Positions 36,076 to 47,280 of a stretch of 64,000 nt of DNA are shown piece by piece. The stretch is from contig NC_079510.1 in the NCBI RefSeq assembly GCF_030052815.1, positions 34,673,823 through 34,737,822 of the forward strand. The letters run 5' to 3'. This stretch comes from Hevea brasiliensis (taxonomy: Eukaryota; Streptophyta; Magnoliopsida; Malpighiales; Euphorbiaceae). Below the pieces are notes generated by a model. It worked only from the letters and a program-made list of their open reading frames with translations. It was not told the DNA's origin and did no database searches. How positions within the stretch are numbered: the first letter of the stretch is position 1; each line of letters begins with the position of its first letter. Made by a program: the position numbers and the translations under genes.

Positions 36076-37284
36076 TGATGGCCCTTCACATTTAATTTAG
36101 GCAGTCTCCTTTACATTTTCTTGTCCATTTCATTACCTTTTAGTTACTAGTTGGTCATTTATTCAATTGCTTGTAAATTGGTGAAGGTGTAGTTAGAGAC
36201 CAAATAATGATAATTCCATGTATAACAAAATGCACTTTAACAGCGACATCAAATGTAGTGAAAATTTGAAACAAGGAAATCAATAAATACAACGGGCACT
36301 TTTATATCTAGTTTTCTCTTCTATATGAAGCTGTCTGCAATGTCATACTGCGAGTTACTTTAGGAAACTGGTTGTAGTATTTTTTACAAGACATTTGCAT
36401 GGTACGGTCTGTCTGTTACTTTAACGTAACCCAGATGATCTTTAATGGTGATTAAAATGAAGGGTCATGATTAGAATCTCCAAATTTTGAGAAGGGGTTG
36501 CATGCCAATTTCTGTTTGATGCACTTTGTAGCATACTTCTTGTATTTTTGCTATAAAAGTCCATAGTAATATTATTCCAATGAGCTCATTTTGTATCGTC
36601 AGGTCCTAACCACTCAGAAAATGCAAAAGCTGACAGGTAGTAATCATCAAGAGTTACAACTGATAGACTTTGCATTGTATGGTTCAATTTGCCTAGCCTG
36701 GTTTGGTTCAGTCGCTAAAGGCACTCACTGAACAGGTGTTAGGTTCTGTCAGGTTCGGGTCCCACTACTCCAATCTCCCTGTGAAGAAAAAAGTACGAGT
36801 CAATTTAACTGAAACCATGATTAGTTTTGATTATCCAATTTTTATAGCTGATTAATCACACGATGCACAGCATCAAGCAGTAATGATGCAGTGATCTGCA
36901 AAGATTAGTCGAATTTTCAATATGTGATTCATAAGCGATGCAGAGCAGTAAGCAGTAATGACACATTAAACTGACAATGAAGCACTTTCAGGTCTTTCAT
37001 GCATTCACAATTGAAAATGACATGACAATCAATGCTTTCTGGCTGCCGGCACCTGGTTTTCAGTTCTTAGTTGGAGCCAAGTGGTTTAGTCCAGTCTTAC
37101 ATCGGCAATCTGTTACATAAGATGACAAATTCCATTGTGAAATCAGCCGATTTGCTTTATAACTAATTCTAGAAATCACTTTGAACATAGGGATTTCCTA
37201 CATTGGAAAATCGTTACTTATTACAACTTCTCCCAACAAACCTCTATTGCGCATCTGTTTGCATCAAAGCTTAGTTCATCGAAA
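36076..37284. other. E2 3' UTR and spacer to the receptor-like gene
   Basis: The first 200 or so bases are the E2 3' UTR, with AATAAA at 36282. The remainder is ordinary spacer except for the SINE-like block at 36690-36800. No other gene is seen. The promoter of the LRR gene must lie in the last few hundred bases, where no strong TATA box stands out to me. Confidence 0.6.
36690..36800 (+). mobile_element. Possible tRNA-derived SINE (box A and box B)
   Basis: TGGTTCAGTCG at 36704 resembles an RNA polymerase III A box, and GGTTCGGGTCCC at 36752 resembles a B box, about 48 bp apart as in plant SINEs. An A-rich run GAAGAAAAAAG follows. No perfect target duplication was found, and no tRNA cloverleaf closes, so it is not a functional tRNA gene. 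Confidence 0.45.
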
Positions 37285-39584
37285 ATGAAGCAAATCCCAA
37301 TATGGGTACTGTTCATTTCATTCTCTCTCCTCTTCCACTCAACAAATTCTAAAGTGGGGGAGGAGGTCAAGAGCTCACTCATCAACTTTCTTGCAAAACT
37401 GAGTGGCACCAATGGGCAACCAGATCCAAGTTTTGGTTGGAACAATGCCACTGATCCCTGCCAGGATAAGTGGAAGGGTGTGACCTGTGATAGCCAGAAC
37501 AGAAGTTTGGTAAGAAGGATATATCTCAATCAGTCCAGTCTTGCTGGAGTTTTTGATGCTGCTTCTCTTTGCAATGTGCCACCTCTTGGTAAATCTCTTC
37601 TATTTATTAAGCTTGATCAGAACAGTATTGGTGGACAGCTCCCTGCTGCGATTTCAAACTGCAGAAATCTCATTCGCTTGCTTCTAGGCCAGAACCAATT
37701 TCATGGGAACCTTCCTGACTCGCTAGCCATGCTTAAGAATCTGAAAAGACTGGATATTTCATATAATGAGTTCTCTGGTAACTTGCCCAATTTATCGCAG
37801 AAATCAGGTCTCACAACATTCCTTGCTCAGCATAATGAGCTTACCGGTGAGATACTGAATTTTGATCTTTCCCATTTTGAAAAGTTCAATGTTTCCTTCA
37901 ATGATTTCACTGGTCCTATTCCTGTTGTGACGGGACAATTCGATGAAAGCAGCTTCATGGACAATCCTGGATTATGCGGGCCCCTATTGAAAAGAGATTG
38001 TTATATTCAGGAGAATTCAACAAATGTTGAAGATGGGAAGAAATCAAAAGTTGTCTCAAAAGATGAGATTCTTATGTACTCTGGCTATAGTTTACTGGGC
38101 TTGGTTGTTATCTGTGTCATCATTTACAAGCTGGTTAAGAGAAACAAGAGAGAAGAAAAAGGTGATTCAGATGACAAGGTTGCATCAGTTGATGATGGTA
38201 TAGAGAAGCATTCTGCTGTTTCAAGTGATCATAATACTGGGGCAAGCAGATCAGATTTCTCAGTCAATTCCACTGAAAGTGCGATGGTTTCTACCTCACT
38301 GGTAATTCTTACAAGTCCAGTGCCGAATGGTTTGAGATTTGAGGACTTGCTGAGGGCTCCTGCAGAGTTGATTGGAAGAGGAAAGCATGGAAGCCTCTAC
38401 AAGGTTATCTGTGAGAATGGAATGGTGTTGGCTGTCAAAAGGATTAAGGATTGGGCAATTACAAGCAGTGACTTTAAGCAGAGAATGGAGAAGATTTACC
38501 AAGCAAACCACCCAAATGTATCTCCAGCTCTTGCCTTTTATAGTTCCAGACAAGAGAAGCTATTGGTTTATGAGTACCAGCAGAATGGAAGTCTCTCCAG
38601 GTTTCTCCATGGTAACTACGAAACTTTAGCATTTTCTTATACAATAATTGTTCTAATCATGTATATATATGGTGTTAATTCATGATTAGTAAGAAATATA
38701 GCTTCCTTATGCGACATTTTACAGAATGGAATTCATCTTTCTTGAAATTGTCTTGCACAAAAGAATCCCATATTTCCCCACTTCTTAATTGTGCAAGAAA
38801 ACATGATTCCTTTCTGCTAGAGCACAGGTGATTATGATTAAGCTATAACATTTGTTTGCCTAAGCTGCTACGAAGAGAGATAATTTCATGCAAGTTAAAA
38901 TAGAAGTGTGATTGTGGATATGCATGTAAACGAAAATAGAACTCCTTCATACAAATTACAACTTGTGTAAAGAGTTTCTGAGATTATACATTGTGTACTT
39001 CAGGAACCCAATCGAGACGAGCATTTGACTGGATGAGCAGACTCAGTGTTGCAGCTAGCATTGCCGAGGCATTGGCCTTTATGCATCAGGTGCTTCATCC
39101 TGATGGGATTGCTCATGGAAACTTAAAATCCTCTAACATCTTACTGAATAAGCACATGGAGCCTTGCATAAGCGAGTATGGACTTATGGTTGTTGATGAT
39201 CAAGACTGTTCTTCACTTGTCAATGTCAATGGTTTCAAAAGCATGCAAAAAACTGAGGCTAGTTCTCCTAATGCCTTCAAGTTAGACGTCTATGGTTTCG
39301 GAGTGATTCTGCTTGAACTACTAACAGGAAAGCTAGTGCAGAATAATGGAATAGACTTAACTAAATGGGTTCATTCAGTCGTTCGAGAGGAATGGACGGT
39401 AGAGGTTTTTGACAAGGCCCTTATATCAGAAGGTGCAAGTGAAGAGAGAATGGTGAACTTGCTTCAGATAGCTATAAAATGTGTTAACAACACTCCAGAT
39501 GCTAGGCCTACAATGAATCAAATTGCTCTCATGATCAACACTATTAAGGAGGAAGAAGAGAGGTCTGCAGCTTATGAACCTTGA
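37285..39584 (+). CDS. LRR receptor-like protein with inactive (pseudo)kinase domain, LRR-III type
   Basis: Two exons (37285-38611 and 39004-39584) join in frame through a GT-AG intron to 635 residues. Residues 1-22 are a signal peptide. An LRRNT cap carries GWNNATDPCQDKWKGVTCDS, and about five LRRs follow (for example RLDISYNEFSGNLPNL, FNVSFNDFTGPIP), then PGLCGPLL. The transmembrane helix is about 264-282, followed by basic KLVKRNKRE. The kinase-like domain starts near 348 with GLRFEDLLRAPAELIGRGKHG. The glycine loop and Lys385 (LAVKRIKDW) are present, but HRD is HGN (480-482, AHGNLKSSNILL) and DFG is replaced by EYG at 500-502. Loss of both catalytic Asp residues means no phosphotransfer is expected. 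Relatives act as co-receptors or scaffolds at the plasma membrane in pollen tube or development signalling; which role applies here is not known. Confidence 0.95.
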
Positions 39585-41127
39585 ATGGTGAATACTTCAA
39601 AACTAAATAGGAAGAGGAATATGAAAAATTCAAAAGATATTTGATACCGGAAAAGCTTGTTTGTTTCATACAAATGTTTTAATATAGTTAATCCAGAACC
39701 AAAGAAGCATATTTTTTTCTGTGGAACGTATTTGTATTTTCCAAGTCAATAAGAGGATATTTACTCTTGACTAATGAGCTTTGCTCAGCGGCATTAGAAT
39801 CGTCTATAAGACTGAATAATTGTGCGTAGCATAGCATTTGGTTACATGAATTTGGGTGTGCACCAATACCCACTTGAAGAAGTGCAGGGCTGCAAGTGCT
39901 GCTAGTAGAGAACAGCATGATGACTTTGAGCACATATTTTGTGGACTAAAACCACTAAGAAATTTCAAATTTCAATTCAAGAACATAATTATGGAATCCA
40001 GGACAATAATGAATTTTCTTTCCCTCAAAGGATAAATATGCAATGATCACTAATCACCAGGTAATACAGGAAGAGATTACAGGTCGACAGATAGCCGTAA
40101 TACTTTTTAGAAGACTTTAGAAAGAAAATTCTGAATCCAATTGAATTCTATATAGTTCATATTTTGTATAATTTTATAATTGAAATTCATTTGCTTTCAC
40201 TTTTTAAATTGTTCTTAATAATAAAATAAAAAAAATTATAATTTCTTTCTTCATAAAAAAATTCAATCTAATAGGACGAAAATTAGGAAAAAAAACGAAT
40301 AGCAAGCGTTGCATCGATTGGAAATGTGATTGTGATGGTGTATGATTTATCCTAAATTGAGCACAAATTCAACCAATCTCTTCAATAATGTTTTTATTTT
40401 TTAATTAGACATTTATTTACTGTACAGAAAAATATGGATGCATTAGATATTGAGTATATCAATTACGTGCTTTTTAATTTTTATTAAATAATTATGAAAA
40501 TAAATTATCTCATTATAATTAAAATTAAAATTATATTGTTTGATTGAAAGTAAATATAATAATTAAAAATTGAATTAAAATAAACAATATTTAAAAATTG
40601 AAAATAACTGTTGAAATTTTAAATTGATTGAACTACTAATTGGCTGGGTTGTTGGCACCTTTTCAATAATATTGCTATAAAAAACAAAGCACAATATCAT
40701 CTATTAGATGAAACCAAATGTATGTGGACATATCAATTTTTTATATATTATCACATATTAATATAATATTTTTTAATTGAAATTGGGTGGAAATATGACT
40801 GTTGTTTATTTGCATCTTCATTTTTTATATCAACTTTTTACATGGCCTACATGAAGTTAATATATTTAATTCTCAATTAAATGATCTTTTTGAAATTAAT
40901 ATTTGTTTGATTTGTGTAAAGGTACATACCTATACCATTGCACTTGATGCTGAAGGTTTTACTTCTCTAATTAATCTAGTAAATATTTAATTAATAGGAA
41001 AATTTTTCACTGAAAATAGACAAAAAAATTTTAACATCTAAACAAAAATTCAACATCAAAATCTAAAGATATAGGCTAAAATTAAAAAAATATATATATA
41101 TATATATTTCATCATCAATAAATTTAA
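39585..41127. other. AT-rich intergenic spacer
   Basis: The start is the receptor gene's 3' UTR. The rest is AT-rich with no supported gene. Short open frames such as 40802-40990 show no protein features. Confidence 0.6.
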
Positions 41128-41129
41128 GG

Positions 41130-41790
41130 GCAATTTTTTATTTGGATATGGGTTTTGATTAATATTACAATTTGCTCTTTGTATTTTAAAAATTGAACAA
41201 TTTAATTTTACTTATATTTTTATCTAAATCACAAGTTTTTCTATGGAATATTATTGTTAGTTTAAGTGAAAAAAATAAATATGCTCTTTATTTAACTAAG
41301 AAAAATTTATTATTTGATTTTTGAGTTTTGATCGATATTATAAGTTAGTCTTTGTATTTTAAAAATTAAATTATCTAATCTCTATATTTGATAATTGCTA
41401 AAATTATTAGAATTTACTTTTTTATTATTAACTTTGTTCTTATTAAAATTTTTTCTTAAAATCTTTTTTAGAACTAAAAAATTAATTTATTTGATAACAA
41501 TTAATTTTAATTAAGGGAGAATATAAGTGAGAGACTAAATCATTTAATTTCTAAAATATAAAGAACAAATCATAATATTAATTAAATTTTAGGAATTAAA
41601 TAGTAAATTTTTTTAATTAATAAATGATATATTTATTTTTTTCACTCAAATTAACAGTAATATTAAATAAAAAATATTTAATTTTAATGAAAATATCAGT
41701 GAAAGACTAAATTATTTAATTTTTAAAATATAAAATTAAATTATAATATCAGCCAAAATTCAATACAAAATAATAAATTTTGTAAATTTA
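41130..41790. mobile_element. Fold-back element: long imperfect palindrome of about 660 bp
   Basis: The left half (about 41130-41455) is the inverted copy of the right half (about 41465-41790). Good pairs are TCTTTGTATTTTAAAAATTA with the complement of ATTTCTAAAATATAAAGA, and GTTAGTTTAAGTGAAAAAA (41260) with TTTTTTCACTCAAATTAAC (41638). Within each arm the same block occurs twice, as a direct repeat, so four related segments alternate. This form fits a MITE or fold-back transposon. No clear target duplication was found. Confidence 0.68.
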
Positions 41791-42267
41791 AACTCAATCG
41801 TATTAAAATATCTAAAACTATAAAATATCAAAATTATCTTCAAAATTAACTTAATCTAAAATTAGGGAATCTTGGATTTTTTTTTTTTTTTAGCTTGAAA
41901 AAAAAATGTCAAAAGCAAGATGTTGTGAATGGACCCATTGATATTTACCAAAAATATGATGATTGGTCACACAAAATTCCACGGAACTTTAGTATATATA
42001 TATTTTTTTTAATTAAAACAGATCTACAATGCTTTTCTGTTATCACTTGATCAAAGGGCAAGTGGCGTCAACCCAACACCTTCAAAATCTCCTAATCCAA
42101 ACCCTAAGGGTTCGGTTTCCTTTTTTTTTTTTTTTTCTTCTCAAAATTGAAACCAGATTTTTATTTTAGGTAATAGAATTTCATTAAATCATGTTTTTTT
42201 ATAATAAAATAATTTTATTTTATTTTAAATTAAATAATTATAAAATACATCTTAATTTTAATTTTAA

Positions 42268-42605
42268 AAAAATATATAATTTACTCTCTAAATTTTATTT
42301 TATATTATACTTTAATATTTAATTTTACACTGTATTATATTTTAATCTTTAAATTTTGATAAATGAATTATTTAATCTATTTAATTTTAATATATAATAT
42401 AATTTAATCTCTATAATTTTAATATTTATAACAATTTTATTTATTGATATAATGATTAAATTTTTTTATATATTAAATTATAGGGATTAAATTATGATAT
42501 AGTGTAAAATTTAAATACTAAATAATTATTTTTTAAAAAAATTTGAAGACTAAAAAATAATATAGTATAAAACTCAGAGAGTAAATAATTAATTTTTTAA
42601 AATTT
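42268..42605. mobile_element. Smaller fold-back element
   Basis: The left arm (AATATATAATTTACTCTCTAA to about 42420) and the right arm (to GAGTAAATAATTAATTTTTTA near 42600) are inverted copies centred near 42430. The base composition is about as AT-rich as its surroundings, so the ends are approximate. It has no coding capacity. Confidence 0.5.
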
Positions 42606-43632
42606 AAAAATTAAAATATAATATAAGATAAAATCCAAAAATGAAATTATAAATTCTTCAGAAAATTATATAATTGGTGCTGTAGAAAATCAAATCTAGA
42701 TTTATTACTTAAATTACTTTAAAATTTTATATATTTTTCTTTATATGCAAATTACAATTATTTAATTACTATATATAAAATAGATTAAAATGATTTATTT
42801 TTTAATTATATTGATATAAAATAATTAATAACTATTAATGGAGACCATATTTGCCTGCGAACTTAATATATGACAGTTAAAAAAAAATTACACTTTGCCA
42901 ACTTAATAATTTATTTTCTTAATGTTTTACTTTCATTATATAAATATTTTCCATTTATTGTATAAAATATAAATATATTAATATAAATAAATTTATTATT
43001 ATAAAATTTTATTTTAAGTATTTTTTGTTATCAATATTATTTTTTATAATTTAAATTAAATTTTAAGTATTAAATTATTTTTTAAAAATAATTCACATAT
43101 TAAAATTTATTAATTTTATTTAATAATTTATTTATAATATATACCAAATTATTAATTATGGTAATGTACTATTATTTCTATAACACGTTCATTGAGTACT
43201 AATTTATTTAATTTTAATATAAATGGGTTAAAAATTATAATAATTATTTCATAATATTATATATCTTGTCATGATTGAATTCTATTGAAAGATAACTATA
43301 ATTTATTTAATTTATAATTATTATAAAATTAAAGGAGATTTAAATGGATTTATTATAACTTATGTATAAGTAAATTAATTAATTATATCAAAATTATATA
43401 TGTATATCAATTTTAATTATTTTTTAATTTAATTATTAATAAAAATAATAAAATATTTTCAATCGAATATAATTTCTTTTATCAAAAATAAAATCATACT
43501 CACATATAAATTAGTAATGAAAATTAATTATTATTAAAAATAAATACAATTTTAATAAAATTCTTATTATTATATAATTCACCTTAATTATTTTCGTGAA
43601 TTTTATGCTCTTGATTTTTCATTCCTTTTTTT

Positions 43633-43638
<6 letters not shown>

Positions 43639-43679
<41 letters not shown>
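43639..43679. repeat. (TA)n microsatellite
   Basis: About 20 uninterrupted TA repeats. The stretch from 42606 to 44100 is otherwise AT-rich and holds no supported gene; the minus-strand open frame at 43939-43619 ends in a translated TA run and is rejected. Confidence 0.95.
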
Positions 43680-43682
<3 letters not shown>

Positions 43683-44099
43683 TTAGCAACAAAATAGACT
43701 ATCATTAAAATTACTTTTACTCTCATATCACACACCCCAATTAATAAGAATCCGAAGGACCAATCAAATACAATTAAGTTACCATAAAATCGATTTTTTT
43801 TCCCATTTTTTTCTTTTTTCCAATTTGGTTCCAAAGAATTGAAAATCGTGCACGCGCTTGAACCCAGGCGGTGAGGGAGAAAGTTTTTTTTTAGCATAGA
43901 GCGCAGGTCCACCAGGAAGCCCACATAGGACAACTTCACTTTTGTCGCTTATGGTTGACCAACTTGATCCTCACGCGCTTCACAGGCACGTGGGGCCATT
44001 TCCAGTTCCTCTTTTTGGCATCCTTTACCTCTCACTTTGGAACCCACTGTTATTGTCACCCTGCTGTCTTCTCTTTCGCTTCCACCAGAAACTTCTGAG

Positions 44100-44310
44100 A
44101 GAGAAAGAGAGTGACTTTTAGAGCGAGAATCAGATAAAATCCATTTCCATATTTCACTTTCCTCTTCTTTTTGGCGCTAAGTGACTCATAGAAGATCTCT
44201 GCTTGTATCTCTGAAGGGTTTATTTATCTAGTGAAAGGGTATCATCCATTTCAAGTGTTTTGCTTAAAATATTCGTTTATGTTGGACTCTCTCTGAAGAA
44301 TCAGGTTAGG
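44100..44310 (+). promoter_or_regulatory. Probable 5' UTR exon of the RING-H2 gene with leader intron donor
   Basis: The block holds AGAGAGAAAGAGAGTG and pyrimidine-rich stretches, followed by GGTTAGGTAAGTATTC, a close match to a plant splice donor at 44310. A leader intron is common in plant genes. The matching acceptor is not settled. Confidence 0.4.
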
Positions 44311-44653
44311 TAAGTATTCAACTTCTGTTGTTTTTGTGTATGGCAGCTTCTCTTGCTCCTTTATTGCTCAATCAGTCACTTGGGTTCGGTTTCATTTGAT
44401 GCATGATATGAACAAGGAATTAAGAATTTTAAAAATTTAAAAGACCACTACTTGCTACTGCTATCTCATACAACAAATGTTAGCATTCACATTTGAGTAA
44501 AGGGAAAGGAGAAGGAATTGTGGGTTTTATTGGGTTTTTACATGTGCAAGGAAAAAGGTGTGTTTGTTTTGTGCATTATTGATATGAAAATGAGTTGGAT
44601 TTGTGTTTGATTTTTGAGCTAAAAGAGAATTTACGGTTTCTGGGTGTTGCCAT

Positions 44654-45829
44654 ATGATCTGTGGGATGTCAGAGAGCAGAGAGAATAGATGGCTCATGGA
44701 GCATACCCATTTGAAGATGTCATGGATTCAGTATCAAATAAAGCAAAAAGATGGTTATTTGACATATCCGCCTCCTCTTTCTCCTTCTTCAATGTCTCCA
44801 TATACTACTACTTTCCATAAAGAATCAACCCCTTCATCTTCATCACCGCCGTCTTCTGGTACAAGAATTAGCCCTGCGGTTCTTTTCATTATAGTGATTC
44901 TTGCAGTACTATTTTTCATTTCTGGTTTGCTCCACTTGCTTGTTAGATTCCTTATAAAACATCCATCTTCTTCGGGTTCCTCTCAATCTAATAGATACCC
45001 TGAAATCTCTGGACCAGATGCTCTTCAAAGACAACTACAGCAGCTTTTCCATCTCCATGATTCTGGTCTGGATCAAGCATTTATTGATGCTCTTCCTGTT
45101 TTTCAGTACAGAGAGATTGTAGGTCTGAAGGAGCCATTTGATTGTGCTGTTTGTTTATGCGAGTTTTCTGAGAAAGACAAGCTGAGATTGCTTCCTATGT
45201 GTAGCCATGCTTTCCATATCAATTGCATAGATACTTGGCTCTTATCTAACTCTACATGCCCTCTTTGTAGAGGGACACTTTTTACACCTGGGTTTTCCAT
45301 TGAAAACCCAATGTTTGATTTTGATGATTTAAGAGAAGATGGTGGATGTCGTGGTAATGGAGAAAATGGGTTCTCTTCTAGTCAAAAAACTCTGGAAATT
45401 GAAGAGCCTGTTGTTGAAAAGGGGGTTTTACCAGTGAGACTTGGTAAATTCAGGAGGCTGACTGATGGAACAGGGGAGGCAGGAGGAGAGACTAGTAGCA
45501 GTAATTTAGATGCAAGAAGATGTTTTTCAATGGGTTCTTATCAGTATGTGCTGGGTGATTCAGACCTTAGGGTTCCCTTAGGCACTGACCAGCATGGCCG
45601 TGATTTTACGCTCGAAAAAGGCACTGAACAAAATGGGAGTCTTTCAGTTGATGGGGATTTGGAGGGGAAGAAGATTAGTAGTGTAACCAAACGTGAGAGC
45701 TTCTCTGTATCTAAGATTTGGCTTTGGTCTAAAAAGGGCAAGTTTTTGAGCTCCTCAGATACTCAGGTGGGTATGCCTTCCTCACTTAACATGGATTTGC
45801 GGTGGATGGGTAGAACACAAGAAAATTGA
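44654..45829 (+). CDS. ATL-family RING-H2 E3 ubiquitin ligase (ATL13/46/47-like)
   Basis: The 391-residue frame is without introns, as is usual for ATLs. A Pro/Ser-rich N-terminus leads to one transmembrane helix (about 74-98, AVLFIIVILAVLFF). GLD (138-140), typical of ATLs, precedes the RING-H2 domain at 164-205. The zinc ligands follow C-x2-C-x15-C-x-H-x2-H-x2-C-x10-C-x2-C (CAVC, CSHAFHINC, CPLC), with the ATL-type Pro before the third Cys region (LLPMC) and Trp in DTWLL. The C-terminal tail includes RRCFSMGSYQYVLGDSDL, a block I associate with the ATL13/46/47 group. The enzyme would sit in a membrane and pass ubiquitin from an E2 to targets. The 5' leader has a good donor AG-GTAAGT at 44310, and an acceptor at about 44670 would move the start to Met15 or Met22, so the first residues are uncertain. 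Confidence 0.93.
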   Translation: MICGMSESRENRWLMEHTHLKMSWIQYQIKQKDGYLTYPPPLSPSSMSPYTTTFHKESTPSSSSPPSSGTRISPAVLFIIVILAVLFFISGLLHLLVRFLIKHPSSSGSSQSNRYPEISGPDALQRQLQQLFHLHDSGLDQAFIDALPVFQYREIVGLKEPFDCAVCLCEFSEKDKLRLLPMCSHAFHINCIDTWLLSNSTCPLCRGTLFTPGFSIENPMFDFDDLREDGGCRGNGENGFSSSQKTLEIEEPVVEKGVLPVRLGKFRRLTDGTGEAGGETSSSNLDARRCFSMGSYQYVLGDSDLRVPLGTDQHGRDFTLEKGTEQNGSLSVDGDLEGKKISSVTKRESFSVSKIWLWSKKGKFLSSSDTQVGMPSSLNMDLRWMGRTQEN

Positions 45830-46125
45830 AAGGTATTTTATTTTATGGTCCTTGGCAGTCTTTAATCCATTGATCAAAGCTTGTTATGCTTTTCTTTTTG
45901 ATAATTTCTTTGGGATGCTAATTCAAATATTGTGATGATTGGTTGTGGTATATTGTTGATGTACTGACTGTGTATTGAAATTTGATTGATTAAAAATCAA
46001 ATTTCAAAGACATATTCTTGTTATATAGATTAACCTAATAGGGTGATTGTGGGTGTCTTCAATATTCTGGAGATTGATCTTGCCGTTGGTCCTCTTATAG
46101 TTGGATAGATAATCATCATGTCTTA

Positions 46126-46158
<33 letters not shown>

Positions 46159-46644
46159 CATGTTATTGATTATTTATTGACCTTTTGAGCAGATTTGATT
46201 ATTTTGTGAGCACTCTGAGCACATTAGCAATCAGTTTTCGGATCTCAATGAGAGAAGGCTAATCCATAGAACTTCTTTATTGAATTACTGGACTCAATGA
46301 TGCTATATTTTGAAATTTCCATCAATTGGACTGCAAGTTGGCAGTGTGAATATTTTGAGATATTGAATTCTGAATGGAAAGATCTAATTTTCGAGCTACA
46401 AAATGCTGCTGGAAAGTAAATTTTGAAATGATAAAAGACAGTTGTATCTTTCTTTACTTGTCATTGAGTGACATGCTTCTTCTCATCAGTGTTACCTTTT
46501 GCATTGAATCATTTTCAATGTCAACTTTTGTTCATGTTAAATAAGACAAATATATGATTAGGATATTCTGGAAATTCTAATCCTCAATCAGCATACAATT
46601 AATAAGGTCCATTTCCATTTATTTGCTAGGCCTTAGAAAATCAT
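45830..46644. other. RING-H2 gene 3' flank and spacer
   Basis: The 3' UTR of the RING-H2 gene is followed by ordinary AT-rich spacer with a poly-A run at about 46128-46155. I see no gene. Confidence 0.6.
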
Positions 46645-47272
46645 TAGGGTTGTAAATAAACCAAGCTATTCGTGAGCTACTTGAGGGTCGACTTGATAAA
46701 AGCTCGGCTTGGTTTGACTCGTTTAGAAAATAAGCCGAACTTGAGCTTGATTTTTAGGCTAGTTTAAAAAGCGAGTCAAGCTCGAGCTTAGTAGTATTCA
46801 GTTTCTTAAGGGCTCACGAGCTAGCTCATTTATAGATTCACGACTTGACTTGTGAGTAAACTTGTTAAATAGACTTATGAATTGGCTCGTTTGTAAAAAT
46901 ATATTAGTTATTGTATTTTATTATATTATAGATATTTATTATTTTATTTAAAAATATTATAAAAATAATATATTATTTAAAATTATGATATAATTAATAT
47001 ATAAAATGTATTTATTGAATAGAATTATTTGTAATTTAAATTTAATTTTAAGGAAAATTATTTTATTTTTTATATAAGAGCTAATCAAAATTACATAGTT
47101 TGAATTTCATAACCATAAACATAAAACTCATTTTATCAATAAGTCGAGCTATTCGAGACTCAGTCCGAGCAATTTCTAAATGAGCCAAACTTAAACTTAC
47201 AAATATTCGATTTGAGTTTGAGTTCGGCTCGAGTTCAAAAAAATTTCGGTGACCCAAGCTAGCACGCCCCTA
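46645..47272. mobile_element. hAT-like non-autonomous DNA transposon
   Basis: The element starts TAGGGTTGTAAATAAACC and ends AGCACGCCCCTA, giving imperfect inverted ends TAGGG. It is flanked by AAAATCAT (46637-46644) and AAAATCAG (47273-47280), an 8-bp duplication with one mismatch, as expected for hAT. The interior carries subterminal repeats of the GAGCTCGAGCT/GCTCGGCTTGG type seen in widespread plant hAT MITEs. It is 628 bp long with no transposase. Confidence 0.78.
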
Positions 47273-47280
47273 AAAATCAG

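Noticed and set aside
36704..36763. Functional tRNA gene
   Set aside because: A and B boxes are visible but no acceptor stem or cloverleaf closes.
43619..43939. Minus-strand open frame of 106 codons
   Set aside because: It ends in a translated TA microsatellite (Tyr-Ile repeats) and shows no family features.
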